A stretch of DNA of 64,000 bases from Catenovulum sp052056295. Its GTDB lineage: Bacteria > Pseudomonadota > Gammaproteobacteria > Enterobacterales > Alteromonadaceae. Both the position numbers and the translations under genes were made by a program. Position 1 is the first letter of the stretch. The number at the start of each line of letters is the position of its first letter. Below the pieces are notes generated by a model that was given only the letters and a program-made list of their open reading frames with translations, was not told the DNA's origin and searched no databases. The stretch lies in assembly GCF_052056295.1 (NCBI RefSeq), contig NZ_CP182493.1:248001-312000 (forward strand), read 5' to 3'. Below are positions 17,511 through 27,700 of this stretch, piece after piece.

Positions 17511-18192
17511 GCCCTGTCACACTCACTTTTTTCTGAAAGCGATAAACCGCCAATAACACAACAAAAGAAAACACTAACAAAATTGCCGATAATCTATGTG
17601 CTTGTGAATAATCCATAGCTTCAACATATTCGTATATTTTCACCGACGCCACTTGGGTTTCACCCGGTATATTGCCCCCTATCATTAATATGACACCAAA
17701 TTCACCAACTGTATGCGCAAAACCTAAAACCGCGCCGGTTATCAAACCCACTTTAACATTAGGTAAAACTACCGAATAAAACACTTTAAACGGACTAGCG
17801 CCTAAAGTCGCAGCAGCTTCAAGCTGCTCATGTGGAAAAGTACTAAAAGCATTTTGAATGGGTTGAACAACAAAAGGTAAAGAATAAACAATAGAGGCGA
17901 TAACCAGCCCAGTAAAACTAAAAGCTAAACTACCTAACCCCAACCACTGACTAAGTTGCCCAATAGGCCCTTGCGGTGCAAAAGCAATGAGAAAATAGAA
18001 CCCCAACACACTTGGTGGCAAAACTAAAGGTAATGCGACTAAAGCTGATATACTTGGTGCAAATCGACTATGACTCTTTGCCAACCACCAAGCTAAAGGC
18101 GCACTTATTAGCAGTAAGAAAAAAGTCACTAAACTTGCTAGTTTTACCGTTAGCCACAAGGCTTGTAGCTCTTCGTGTGTCAATGCAAACAT
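17503..18192 (-). CDS. modB: Molybdate ABC transporter permease ModB
   Basis: The inner-membrane permease of 229 aa has about five to six hydrophobic helices. It carries the permease EAA-like loop EAAATLGASPFKVFYSVVLP, where the ATPase docks. It has the ModB-typical GEFGVILMIGGNIPGETQ segment near the C-terminus. It overlaps both modA (13 nt) and modC (8 nt), so modABC is one transcription unit. Confidence 0.94.
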   Translation of the reverse strand: MFALTHEELQALWLTVKLASLVTFFLLLISAPLAWWLAKSHSRFAPSISALVALPLVLPPSVLGFYFLIAFAPQGPIGQLSQWLGLGSLAFSFTGLVIASIVYSLPFVVQPIQNAFSTFPHEQLEAAATLGASPFKVFYSVVLPNVKVGLITGAVLGFAHTVGEFGVILMIGGNIPGETQVASVKIYEYVEAMDYSQAHRLSAILLVFSFVVLLAVYRFQKKVSVTGRD

Positions 18193-18977
18193 GTTTGACT
18201 CTTATAGCCTAACGAAGCAATTAAACATTGCGCCTGCTGGCTTTGTAAAAACTGATAAAATTGAGTTGCCGCATTATTGTGTTCGGCCGATTTTAACAAC
18301 ACCATACCTTGTTCTATCGCCTGATATAAATTATCTGGAACTAACCAGACATTTATCTCAGGTTGATTAAATATTTGTGCATAAGCAACAAATGCAAGTT
18401 GTGCATGTTTACTGGTAAAAAATTGATAGCTTTGTGAGATATTTTCTCCCATTGCTATTTGTCGGCGATTTATCTTCTGCCCTAAACTGTCGATAACATT
18501 TTGAGCTGCTAATCCATAGGGTGCCAATCTAGGGTTGGCTATCGCAATATGTTTAAATTTTTGTTGTTTTAACATATCTATTGGGGATATTTCTGAGTTA
18601 TTGGCCACAAGCGCTAATTGACCTAGCGCATAGGTATAAACAGTTTGATTTTGCGTAAGCGCTAATTCGACTAATTTTTTGGGTTTATCAGTATCGGCCG
18701 ATAAAAATATCTGAAAAGGTGCACCATGGACAATTTGCGCAAACAACTTACCGGATGAGCCATACGAAGCAACTATTTCGACATCAGTTGAATCTGATGG
18801 TGCGTCTTGCTGCTGTGAAATATAACTGGTTTTAAGCTTTTCAAATACATTGATAAAGTTAGACGCCACCGCTACATAAACTTTTTGTTGAGCAAATACT
18901 GGCTGAGTTAGCACTAGGATAAAAATGGCTAACGGATATATAAGTCGCTTTACACACCAACTAAAACAATAACCCAT
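18180..18977 (-). CDS. modA: Molybdate-binding periplasmic protein ModA
   Basis: The 265-aa protein is exported by a Sec signal (hydrophobic residues 12-26, cleavage after PVFA, mature start QQKVYVAVASNF). Mature motifs typical of ModA include AVASNF, ASYGSSGKLFAQI and GAPFQIFLSADTDKP, which line the oxyanion site. It captures molybdate or tungstate for ModBC. It is the first gene of modABC. The 87-bp gap to the divergent hydratase-like gene holds a strong palindrome that may be its operator. Confidence 0.93.
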   Translation of the reverse strand: MGYCFSWCVKRLIYPLAIFILVLTQPVFAQQKVYVAVASNFINVFEKLKTSYISQQQDAPSDSTDVEIVASYGSSGKLFAQIVHGAPFQIFLSADTDKPKKLVELALTQNQTVYTYALGQLALVANNSEISPIDMLKQQKFKHIAIANPRLAPYGLAAQNVIDSLGQKINRRQIAMGENISQSYQFFTSKHAQLAFVAYAQIFNQPEINVWLVPDNLYQAIEQGMVLLKSAEHNNAATQFYQFLQSQQAQCLIASLGYKSQTCLH

Positions 18978-19007
18978 GAATATTGTGATTAACTACCTGA
19001 TATTTTA

Positions 19008-19034
19008 AACAAAGATAATGCTATCATCTTTGTT
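19008..19034. promoter_or_regulatory. Palindrome between modA and the divergent hydratase-like gene
   Basis: Nine-base arms AACAAAGAT (19008-19016) and ATCTTTGTT (19026-19034) are perfect complements. Inside, GATA and TATC form a second, overlapping pairing around ATGC. The position between two divergent genes suits an operator. It does not match the known E. coli ModE site well, so the regulator is not named. Confidence 0.5.
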
Positions 19035-19064
19035 AAGGACTGACTGCACAAACTCTTATTATAT

Positions 19065-19988
19065 ATGCGCAAAATCAATATTTTTTCACTTATTTATGCC
19101 ACAGCACTTTTGTTATTGGGCTCGGGCGCTCAAGCTAACTTATTAGAATGTAGGTTAGACGAAACCCAGCAAAAACAGATTCAACTAGCTGCCTCACAGC
19201 TACCAAATAACATAATTGAACCTATAAACATTAATCGGCCGTCACAGGCTTATTGTCTACAGCAAGCTTTTATCAAACACAAGCAAGATAACAATCCCCT
19301 AACCGCCGGATACAAAATTGCCTTTACCCATGTAAAAGTACAAGAAATGTTTGATACAAAAGAGCCTGCCTATGCGAGCATTTTTACTGGTCAGTTTTTA
19401 GCAAACAACAGCCAGATCCCAACTGATTTTGCAGTAAACCCTATGTATGAAGCCGATTTAGTCGTTGAAATTAAATCTGACAAAATCATGCAAGCAAGCT
19501 CGCATCTTCAATTATTACAGCATATTTCCAAGCTATACCCTGCATTTGAATTAGTCACCTTACCTTTTAATATGAAAGATGAGAAAGTTCGAGCTCAAGT
19601 CAATGCTAATCAACTGATTGCCCATAATATTATGTCAGTTTATTTTGTATTGGGTGACGCAATTCAAGTAACGGCAACTGAAGAGTTTGCCCATAAACTA
19701 GGCAACACACGGATTTTGGTAACAGATGAGAATAAAGAGCTGATTCAAACAGCTGATACTGAATCTATATTGCGTCATCCATTAAACGCACTTGCTTGGT
19801 TAATAGAAAAGTTTAACCAGCAAGGTTTAGCTTTAAAAGCTGGCGACAAAATTAGTTTAGGCAGTTTGGGGAAATTACGCCCTGTCGAAAATATTAATAA
19901 ACAGATCCGCTACCAATTTGTAAATTGGCCAGAACAACCACAAGTGACTATGAGTTTTGTAAGCAATACAAAACAAGAAAACAAATAA
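19065..19988 (+). CDS. Exported 2-keto-4-pentenoate hydratase (MhpD/FAH)-like protein
   Basis: The 307-aa protein begins with a Sec signal peptide (residues 1-24, cleavage after GAQA). The mature part resembles the MhpD branch of the fumarylacetoacetate hydrolase superfamily. It has GYKIAFTHVKVQEMF (compare GYKIGLT in MhpD), EADLVVEIKSD at the metal-ligand position (E-x-D instead of the usual E-x-E), a central LYPAFELV block and a late GDKISLGSLGKLRPV block. Normal family members are cytoplasmic enzymes of aromatic catabolism; an exported one is odd. The SDR gene starts 14 bp downstream, so the two are likely co-transcribed. Confidence 0.6.
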   Translation: MRKINIFSLIYATALLLLGSGAQANLLECRLDETQQKQIQLAASQLPNNIIEPININRPSQAYCLQQAFIKHKQDNNPLTAGYKIAFTHVKVQEMFDTKEPAYASIFTGQFLANNSQIPTDFAVNPMYEADLVVEIKSDKIMQASSHLQLLQHISKLYPAFELVTLPFNMKDEKVRAQVNANQLIAHNIMSVYFVLGDAIQVTATEEFAHKLGNTRILVTDENKELIQTADTESILRHPLNALAWLIEKFNQQGLALKAGDKISLGSLGKLRPVENINKQIRYQFVNWPEQPQVTMSFVSNTKQENK

Positions 19989-20002
19989 CTATTAGGACTA
20001 AC

Positions 20003-20707
20003 ATGAAGCATATTTTAATTACTGGCGCATCTTCAGGCATAGGCCGCGAATTAGCCATTCAAGCAAGTAAACTTGGCTACAAACTGAGTTTAACCGGCCG
20101 CAACCCAGAGAAATTACAACGCACCCAAGATAGCCTAACAATCAATACCAAACATTTTAGTCGTAGTTTATGTGTTACTGACCAAGCTGCTTTAACTGAT
20201 TTTATCGATAGTGCAAAAGATAAGATGGGCGATTTTGATATTTTAATTAACTGTGCTGGCATTAACACGGCTCGCGGTAAAGGCGAAGAAATATCAATTG
20301 CTGATTTGGAATGGATGATGAAAATTAATTTTTATTCGCCAGTGCAAATGATGCAATTATGTTTACCTTCGTTGAAACATGCAGCTAATCAAAACGGCAG
20401 TGCGACTATAGTCAATGTACTATCAACTGTATGTTTATTTGCTAACCCAGGTATTGCGGCTTATACAGCATCAAAAGCAGCGCTCGATCACTACGTAAAA
20501 GTAATGCGCAAAGAACTTAGAGCGGACAATATTAAAATGTTGTCCGTCTACCCAGGTGGTGTAGATACAGAGTTTAGAGCGGCCGAAAGGCCTGAATATT
20601 TAACTGCGGCAGCAGTTGCCAAAGCAATTTTGCATACACTTGATACAGACACCAATACTCATATGCATGAGTTAGTATTTAGACCCCAAGTAGAAGAGAA
20701 CTTCTAA
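20003..20707 (+). CDS. Short-chain dehydrogenase/reductase (SDR)
   Basis: ATG 20003 follows an AGGA site and gives 234 aa beginning MKHILITGASSGIGRELA, the classical Rossmann nucleotide-binding motif. The NCAG motif, a Ser in NVLSTV and the catalytic YTASK pair (about residues 152-156) identify a classical SDR. An Arg in LTGRNPE after the second strand suggests NADP(H). The substrate cannot be told. It lies 14 bp after the hydratase-like gene and ends at a strong terminator. Confidence 0.88.
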   Translation: MKHILITGASSGIGRELAIQASKLGYKLSLTGRNPEKLQRTQDSLTINTKHFSRSLCVTDQAALTDFIDSAKDKMGDFDILINCAGINTARGKGEEISIADLEWMMKINFYSPVQMMQLCLPSLKHAANQNGSATIVNVLSTVCLFANPGIAAYTASKAALDHYVKVMRKELRADNIKMLSVYPGGVDTEFRAAERPEYLTAAAVAKAILHTLDTDTNTHMHELVFRPQVEENF

Positions 20708-20712
20708 AACAA

Positions 20713-20737
20713 ATAAGGCCAGCATTGCTGGCCTTAT
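20713..20737. terminator. Bidirectional terminator between the SDR gene and topA
   Basis: A perfect 11-bp stem, ATAAGGCCAGC and its complement, with the 3-nt loop ATT; T-rich on the plus side (ATCTTTATCTT). It separates the convergent SDR gene and topA. Confidence 0.88.
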
Positions 20738-20765
20738 CTTTATCTTGAATTCAAATAGAGCTAAA

Positions 20766-23405
20766 TTACTTTTTAGCTTTCGCTGTTTTAGCCTTTTTCT
20801 CTTCAACAACCCACTTGTTGTTAATATATTTAGCTGACCAGCTGGTTGCTTTACCGTCTTTCTCAGAGCCTAAATACTGTTCTTTAGTTTTACGGCTGAA
20901 TTTAACCACTGTTGGGTTACCTTCACCGTCAACTTCTGGGCCTTCGGCTAAATATTTAAACTTATCGTGTAATCTATCTTTAAAACGCACTAACTCCGCC
21001 ACCTTCGGTGCACGAGTTTCACGTGATTTAGGGAAATTATGCGCAGCTAAAAAGATCCCTGCAGCACCATCACGCAATACAAAATACGCATCCGATTTCT
21101 CACATGGCATTTCTGGTAATGGAATTGGATCTTCTTTTGGTGGAGCTGGTTGACCGTTTCTTAATAGTTTACGAGTGTTTTTACACTCATCATTGGTACA
21201 ACCAAAGTATTTACCAAAACGGCCATTTTTAAGCTGCATCTCTGCGCTACATTTATCACATTCGATAACTGGGCCGTCATATCCTTTGATCTTAAATTGA
21301 CCTTTCTCGATTTCGTAACCATCACAGCTCGGGTTATTACCACACACATGTAATTTACGTTCTGTGTCAATTAAGTAGCTATCCATTGCCGTGCCACACT
21401 TTTTACATCTGTGTTTCGCACGTAATGCCTGAGTTTCAGCTTCTTCATCGTTAGCATCAACGGCTTCTTCACCAGAAGTTAAATTGATGGTTTTAGTACA
21501 ACGCTCTTTTGGTGGTAACGCATAACCAGAACATCCTAAGAATACGCCGGTCGACGCAGTTCGAATGGTCATTTCACGACTACATTCAGGGCACTCGATT
21601 GCCACAGGAATTGGCTGATTAGGCTGCATACCACCTTGGTCAGCGTCTTCTTCGGCTAAATCTAATTTGCCTTTAAAGTCGGTGTAAAAATTATCTAGTA
21701 CTTTGTGCCAGTCTAATTCACCTTCAGCAATATCATCTAAGTGACCTTCCATGTTAGCGGTGAAGTCATAACTCATTAAATCACTGAAATTATCCAACAA
21801 ACGAGAAGTTACAATCTCACCCATTTTTTCAGCATAGAAACGTTTATTTTCTAAGCGTACATAACCACGATCTTGAATTGTGCTAATGATAGATGCATAA
21901 GTAGATGGTCGACCTATGCCACGCTTTTCAAGTTCTTTAACTAAAGCTGCTTCGCTAAAACGTGCAGGTGGTTTAGTAAAATTCTGTTTAGGGTTAAGTT
22001 TTTCTAACGCTAAAGTTTCACCAACTTTAACATCCGGTAATAACTGGTCTTCATTGCCTTTTTTGCCAACAGGCGGCTGAACTTTAGTCCAACCATCAAA
22101 AACCAATACACGACCTTTAGCTTTTAACTCAAACTCTGCTGCAGCAACAGTAATAGTGCTTGCTTTGTATTTTGCAGGTGTCATTTGACATGCAACAAAC
22201 TGACGCCAAATTAGATCGTATAAACGTTTAGCATCTGGGTCTAAATCATTGCCTAGATGCCCAGAAAATACACCTACTTGCGAAGGACGAATTGCCTCAT
22301 GCGCTTCTTGTGCATTGTCTTTGTTGCCATAGGTAACTGGATTTTCAGGCAAATAAGCACTGCCGTACTCTTCTTGAATATAATCACGACATGCTGCAAC
22401 AGCTTCGCTACTCAAATTTGTTGAGTCGGTACGCATATAGGTAATATGACCCGCTTCATATAAGCGCTGCGCCAACATCATAGTTTTCTTAACACCAAAA
22501 CCTAGGCGTGTACTTGCTGCTTGTTGTAGCGTTGAAGTGATAAACGGAGCACTGGCTTTACTTGAAGTTGGTCGAGTTTCGCAATCTGCAACTGTGTATT
22601 TAGCCGATTCAAGCTGTGCTAATGCACTATCGGTTTCAGCTTTGCTGGTTGGGCGGAAGTTTTTATTTTGATACTTAGCAACATCCAAACGCAAATTGGC
22701 TTTGCCTTGTGTTGTAGTATCGGCATTTACTTCCCAAAATTCTTCTGGCACAAAAGCCTTGATTTGGTGTTCACGCTCAACTACAAGACGCACAGCAACA
22801 GACTGTACACGCCCAGCAGATAAACCACGGGCGATTTTTTTCCACAATAGTGGTGATACCATAAAACCAACAACACGATCTAAAAAGCGACGTGCTTGTT
22901 GTGCATTCACTCTATCAATATTGAGTTCGTCTGGTTGCGAGAAGGCATTTTTAATCGCATTTTTGGTAATTTCGTTAAAGACAACACGTTTGTATTTAGT
23001 GTCTTCACCGCCTATTACTTCGCGTAAATGCCAAGCAATAGCTTCCCCTTCTCTATCCAAATCCGTTGCGAGATAAACTGTATCAGCATTTTGAGCAAGC
23101 TTTTGTAATTCAGCGACGACTTTTTCTTTGCCGGGTAAAATTTCGTATTCAGCATGCCAGTCATGCTCTGGGTCAACGCCCATACGCGCAACTAATGCAG
23201 CTTTTTCTTTTTTCTTTTTATGTGCTGCTTTTTCTTCAGGTGACATGCCCTTAGTACTAACTGCTGGACTCGTTTTTCCCTTTGAAGATGTTGGCAAATC
23301 ACGAATATGACCAACGCTTGATTTAACTACATAGTCATTACCAAGATATTTATTTATCGTTTTTGCCTTTGCTGGCGATTCGACTATTACGAGTGACTTT
23401 CCCAT
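20766..23405 (-). CDS. topA: DNA topoisomerase I TopA
   Basis: The 879-aa type IA enzyme relaxes negative supercoils. The N-terminal Toprim domain starts KSLVIVESPAKAKTI and has the DLDREGEAIAWHL acidic motif (about residue 115). The active-site Tyr lies in GHITYMRTDSTNLS (about residue 325). Three C-terminal four-Cys zinc fingers follow (CPEC, CKKC and CDKC at about 620-780), then a basic tail rich in Lys and Ala (EEKKAKTAKAKK). Length is close to the E. coli enzyme (865 aa). A charged insert after residue 40 is typical of gammaproteobacteria. Confidence 0.97.
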   Translation of the reverse strand: MGKSLVIVESPAKAKTINKYLGNDYVVKSSVGHIRDLPTSSKGKTSPAVSTKGMSPEEKAAHKKKKEKAALVARMGVDPEHDWHAEYEILPGKEKVVAELQKLAQNADTVYLATDLDREGEAIAWHLREVIGGEDTKYKRVVFNEITKNAIKNAFSQPDELNIDRVNAQQARRFLDRVVGFMVSPLLWKKIARGLSAGRVQSVAVRLVVEREHQIKAFVPEEFWEVNADTTTQGKANLRLDVAKYQNKNFRPTSKAETDSALAQLESAKYTVADCETRPTSSKASAPFITSTLQQAASTRLGFGVKKTMMLAQRLYEAGHITYMRTDSTNLSSEAVAACRDYIQEEYGSAYLPENPVTYGNKDNAQEAHEAIRPSQVGVFSGHLGNDLDPDAKRLYDLIWRQFVACQMTPAKYKASTITVAAAEFELKAKGRVLVFDGWTKVQPPVGKKGNEDQLLPDVKVGETLALEKLNPKQNFTKPPARFSEAALVKELEKRGIGRPSTYASIISTIQDRGYVRLENKRFYAEKMGEIVTSRLLDNFSDLMSYDFTANMEGHLDDIAEGELDWHKVLDNFYTDFKGKLDLAEEDADQGGMQPNQPIPVAIECPECSREMTIRTASTGVFLGCSGYALPPKERCTKTINLTSGEEAVDANDEEAETQALRAKHRCKKCGTAMDSYLIDTERKLHVCGNNPSCDGYEIEKGQFKIKGYDGPVIECDKCSAEMQLKNGRFGKYFGCTNDECKNTRKLLRNGQPAPPKEDPIPLPEMPCEKSDAYFVLRDGAAGIFLAAHNFPKSRETRAPKVAELVRFKDRLHDKFKYLAEGPEVDGEGNPTVVKFSRKTKEQYLGSEKDGKATSWSAKYINNKWVVEEKKAKTAKAKK

Positions 23406-23529
23406 TAGATATCAAATACTATTTAAATTTAATCCAGTACAGTGGTGTATGACTGCACGCTTCTTTTTAAAGATATATCGACAAATTCGCTGAGTAGCAA
23501 GCAATTTCCTTAACATTTTTTATATCCAA

Positions 23530-23558
23530 GCTTAATTGCTCGCTTTTTCAACTATAAT
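23530..23558 (+). promoter_or_regulatory. Possible astB promoter
   Basis: A perfect TATAAT -10 hexamer at 23553-23558 lies 41 bp before the astB ATG. The -35 position, 17 bp upstream (GCTTAA), is poor. ACTATA and TATAGT (23551-23570) form a small inverted repeat across the likely start site. Support is limited to the -10 box. Confidence 0.3.
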
Positions 23559-23599
23559 GCGAACTATAGTGGCTATTTTGTATTTTAAAAGGTGCAGCT

Positions 23600-24775
23600 A
23601 TGAAATATTACGAAGTTAATTTTGACGGACAAATAGCACCAACCCATGAATTTGCTGGGTTATCAAAGGGTAATATTGCCTCTACGCAACACCAAGGGTT
23701 AGCAGCTAACCACAGCCGAGCTATAGAACAATGGCAACATAAAGTTAGCTTAATCGCCTCTTTGGGGATTAAACAGTTCAAACTGCCATTAGTCACACGG
23801 CCTGATGCTAATGTATTAAAAACACTTGGTTTAACTCAAGCACAACTACAAAATTGTCCGAGCAAACTAAAATCCGCTTTACTTTCAGCTTCTGCTATGT
23901 GGGCAGCTAATGCCGCAACAATAACACCTTCGTGTGACAGCTTAGATGCTAAAGTGCATGTGACCCCGGCAAATTTAGCCCATTTTTTTCATCGTTTGAT
24001 TGAAGTTGAACAAACACAAAAAAACTTAACTAGACTATTTGATTCTGAATATTTTATTCATCACGCCCCTTTGCCAAATCATCCATGGTTTTATGATGAG
24101 GGTTCGGCAAATCATTTAAGGATCTGCCCTGATTATGGACACTCCGCTATTAACATTTTTGTTTATGGGCATGACTCATTTAACCAAGACTCGTCAGAAC
24201 ACTTGCAATTTCCATCACGCCAATCGTTACAAGCAAGTGAAGCTATTGCGCGTAACCATAAACTTAATCCAAAAGATACTTTATTCGTGCAGCAAAACCC
24301 CAAAGCAATCAATGCCGGTGTTTTCCATAACGATGTTATTTCGGTAGCAAATAAAAACGTGCTGCTGTTTCATGAGCAAGCTTTTATAAACACACAAGAT
24401 ACAATAAAAACCCTTAAAAACTTATATTCAAGCAAATACCCTGCTTCTACTTTTTACCCTATCGGGATAAAAGCATCAGATTTGTCGCTAAAACAAGCTG
24501 TAAGCAGTTATTTATTTAATTCGCAGTTGGTGAGCGTAGAAGATAAAAAAGGCGAATATATGGCTTTAGTAGCGCCGTACGAATGTAAAGCGAATCAAGC
24601 AGTGCAAGCTGTTTTGAATAAAATACTAAATGAAGACAATCCGATTAAACAGATTTATTACCTAGATTTGTCTGAAAGTATGGCAAATGGTGGTGGCCCA
24701 GCCTGTTTGCGTTTAAGAGTGGTATTAAGCGAAGCCGAATTGGCTTCGCTTAAATTAGATGATTATAGAATTTAG
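23600..24775 (+). CDS. astB: N-succinylarginine dihydrolase AstB, C-terminally short
   Basis: AstB splits N-succinylarginine to succinylornithine, CO2 and ammonia in the arginine succinyltransferase pathway. The protein starts YYEVNFDGQIAPTHEFAGLS and carries the pentein active-site stretches GVFHNDVI (catalytic His) and NGGGPACLRLRVV (catalytic Cys, about residue 369). It ends only 22 residues after that Cys, at 391 aa, while E. coli AstB is 447 aa. About 55-60 C-terminal residues are therefore missing, and the 3' end overlaps the convergent Ig-like gene by 4 nt. No other ast genes are adjacent. Activity is uncertain. Confidence 0.88.
   Translation: MKYYEVNFDGQIAPTHEFAGLSKGNIASTQHQGLAANHSRAIEQWQHKVSLIASLGIKQFKLPLVTRPDANVLKTLGLTQAQLQNCPSKLKSALLSASAMWAANAATITPSCDSLDAKVHVTPANLAHFFHRLIEVEQTQKNLTRLFDSEYFIHHAPLPNHPWFYDEGSANHLRICPDYGHSAINIFVYGHDSFNQDSSEHLQFPSRQSLQASEAIARNHKLNPKDTLFVQQNPKAINAGVFHNDVISVANKNVLLFHEQAFINTQDTIKTLKNLYSSKYPASTFYPIGIKASDLSLKQAVSSYLFNSQLVSVEDKKGEYMALVAPYECKANQAVQAVLNKILNEDNPIKQIYYLDLSESMANGGGPACLRLRVVLSEAELASLKLDDYRI
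24725..24753. other. Strong hairpin inside the 3' end of astB
   Basis: Twelve-base arms TTAAGCGAAGCC and GGCTTCGCTTAA pair perfectly around a 5-nt loop GAATT, within the last 17 codons of astB. It lies just before the convergent meeting point, so it may act as a terminator for both genes although no T-tract follows. Confidence 0.6.
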
Positions 24776-27700
24776 CCTGCGTCTACTACAGAGATAGAGC
24801 GAGAAGTAGCGAATCCTTTTGGTGTTGTCACAGTTATAGTTGCTGTGCCTGAGGATTTATTATTTGGACTAGATTCTCGACCCAAAGTAAAGCTAAAGCC
24901 CGACGGTCTTGGATCTGTTGTATTACCAAATGTGTGGCTACTAACACCAGACACTACTCCATTATCAGTAGAAATAGTTACCGTTGTCCCCGATGGCATT
25001 GGATTACTATTTTCATCCGTAATGTAAGCGATAAAACTAACACTCGTATTGTTAACCAAATCTGCCACGGTCAAATCTGCATCTGTCGCTGAGTCGATAA
25101 CCCTAAAGTAAGGCGTGCTACCAGACAATACTATAGTGATATCACGGCGTACATGGATGAAGTCTTGATTACAGCTACCATCGTCCGACTGGCATAAAAT
25201 ACCGTTGTAAATACCGTCTGCTGCATCGAACTGTTGATTTGGTAAGTCTAAATTACCTTGTTGATCACCACCAAAATCAATAAATTCTTCATCATCACCA
25301 CCTGGTAAACAAGCACCATCAGGTGTTGAATCCGCCGCGGCTGTGGCTGGGTTAGTAATAGGTTCAGCTCCCGAAGCAGCTGTACCATCGGCTAAACGAC
25401 CGCAATAAAGATTATCTTCATTCCAGTCGATGAAAGCTTCACTCATATCGCCAAAATATTCCCCAGCATCAAATTGGCCATTACCGTTTGCATCAACAAA
25501 ACTTTCTTCACCAACAGCATAAGCCAACACGGACAATCGCCCAGCTTTGTAGCCGGTTAATTTTAACGGGCCTAACGCTCCTGACGTCGTATTGGAAATA
25601 CCATAACAAGGTAGTCCATCCGCAGCTGTAGTGTCATTAGTCGGATCATCGTCGTTACCCACATCACACATACCATTGGATAAGTTTTGCGCAATTTCAT
25701 CAACACGAGATACATTTTCTTTACCTGGTTTAGCTTGAGTAACAGTATATTGCACATTGCAACGCCCATTATCTGTGACGCACTCAGGTTGAATTTGCCC
25801 ATGACTCGTCACAAAGCTGATTGATGTACCGTTTGGAACAGGATTATTAAAGTGATCAGATAGATAAACAGAAATAGGTGTCTCATCACCAATAAAATCC
25901 CAACCCTCGATATTGTAAGTTTCTGCTGCGAGCGTAAAACTGTTTTGGTCTGGTAAACCTGAAGATACACTTAATAAGTCAGAAGTAGATTGAATTTTAG
26001 GTGAAAGTGAGTCGCCGTTACTATCAACTACTTCGGCAATTACACGAACGGGTGTCGGTGACTTACCAGCTCGAACCGTTACTGTAACTTCACCATTGCT
26101 ATTTGTTTTTGCTGTTGAAGGAGTAACAGTAATCCCTGCGCCTTCAGCAGTAACAGAAAAGTTTACTGTCTGGTTAGCATATGGGTTGTCGTTGCTATCA
26201 ATAACCTGAAACACTATGTTCGCTTGTTCAGTTCGCCCTGTGCCTGGATAAGTAATAATTCTAGCTTCAGCATCACCATCAACTTCGGCACTGACAAACT
26301 TGATATACGAAGCAGGCGCTTGGTCAATATCAATAGATAAAGTTGCGCTTAAAGAACTGGTACCGGCACTTGCTTGAGCTAAAATACTGTCTTTGCCTTG
26401 GCAACCGTCCGCTCTATATATGGCTGTTGCTATACCATTTATCGCTGTCACTGTTTGGTCGATAAATGCTTTTGCGGGTTCTTGGCTTGCACAAGCAGAA
26501 CTTAAACTTACGGTAACAGGATCTTGGTATAGCTCATTATTGTTATCTTTATCAACAATAGATAAGGTTAATACTGTCGTATTACCAACAGCCAATGAAC
26601 CACCAGCTAAATCTGATGCAATCACACCTTCTTCAAATGTCGCTTCTGAGCCGTTACCCATGGCGATATTTACTGTGTTAATGGTGTAAAAAGCACTTTG
26701 CGTAGAAGTTGAAGTTTGAATGGTAATTTGCCCTGCACCATCATCATCACCGGCTAACAAAGTTAATACAGCATAACCTTGCGAATTTGTAACCACACGA
26801 CCGTTTGTTGGGCTTACAGAGCCAGCATCGACAGTTGCGGTAATTAAGCTATTGGCAACAACGTCTGTACTACTTCCTTTGCGATTCACTCTAACTAATA
26901 CTTTGCCCGGTCGTGTTAAAGATACGTTTGGACTTTGAGCACAGCTAGTAAATGGAATAACCGGATTATCAACGCCATTACAATCAAAAATACTGATAGT
27001 AATATCATGTTCTTCGGCTGCGACATTCGCATCACCCGCTGAGGTAAAAGCAACACTTTGTGATGCGTCTAAATAAGTGACAGTTGCACTACCTGCACCT
27101 TTGACTTCACCAGCTTCAAGTTCAATGCTAGCACGACCATTATTATCAGTCAGCGCTGTGCCTAAAGCTGGAAATAACCCACCTAATGTAGTTGTAAAAG
27201 TAACCACTTCATTTTCAACAGGATCACCTGCACTATCTCTTAAAGTCGCTACCAAAATACCTTTATTTTCACGAGTTACATTGGTTAATGGTGTCACTTC
27301 ATCTGATGCAAATAAATTTATGTCCAGAGTATAATCTGATGGTGCTTGCGCGATATCGTCGCCAGCAGATTTAAAGTTTAACGACTCTTCAAGATCTATT
27401 TGTTGAGTGCCGCTAGTAATAGTTGCAGTCGCTGATAATGTACCTGAACTTTGTGTGCTGCCTGCACCAATAACTAATTTAGCTTGGCCATTATTATCTG
27501 TTAATAAGCTACCAGATGCGGGTTTTAATACACCGACATTGCTGCTTACTGTAACAATTTCGCCAGTAACTGCTTGTCCATCTAATGTAAGGGTAACCTG
27601 CAATACGCCAGAGGTGGCCTTAGATATTTCATTTTCAGCTATTGCCGTACCATTTACGTCAGTTAAGCTCAGCGCCAATGCATAACCATGAGTAGGTGTC

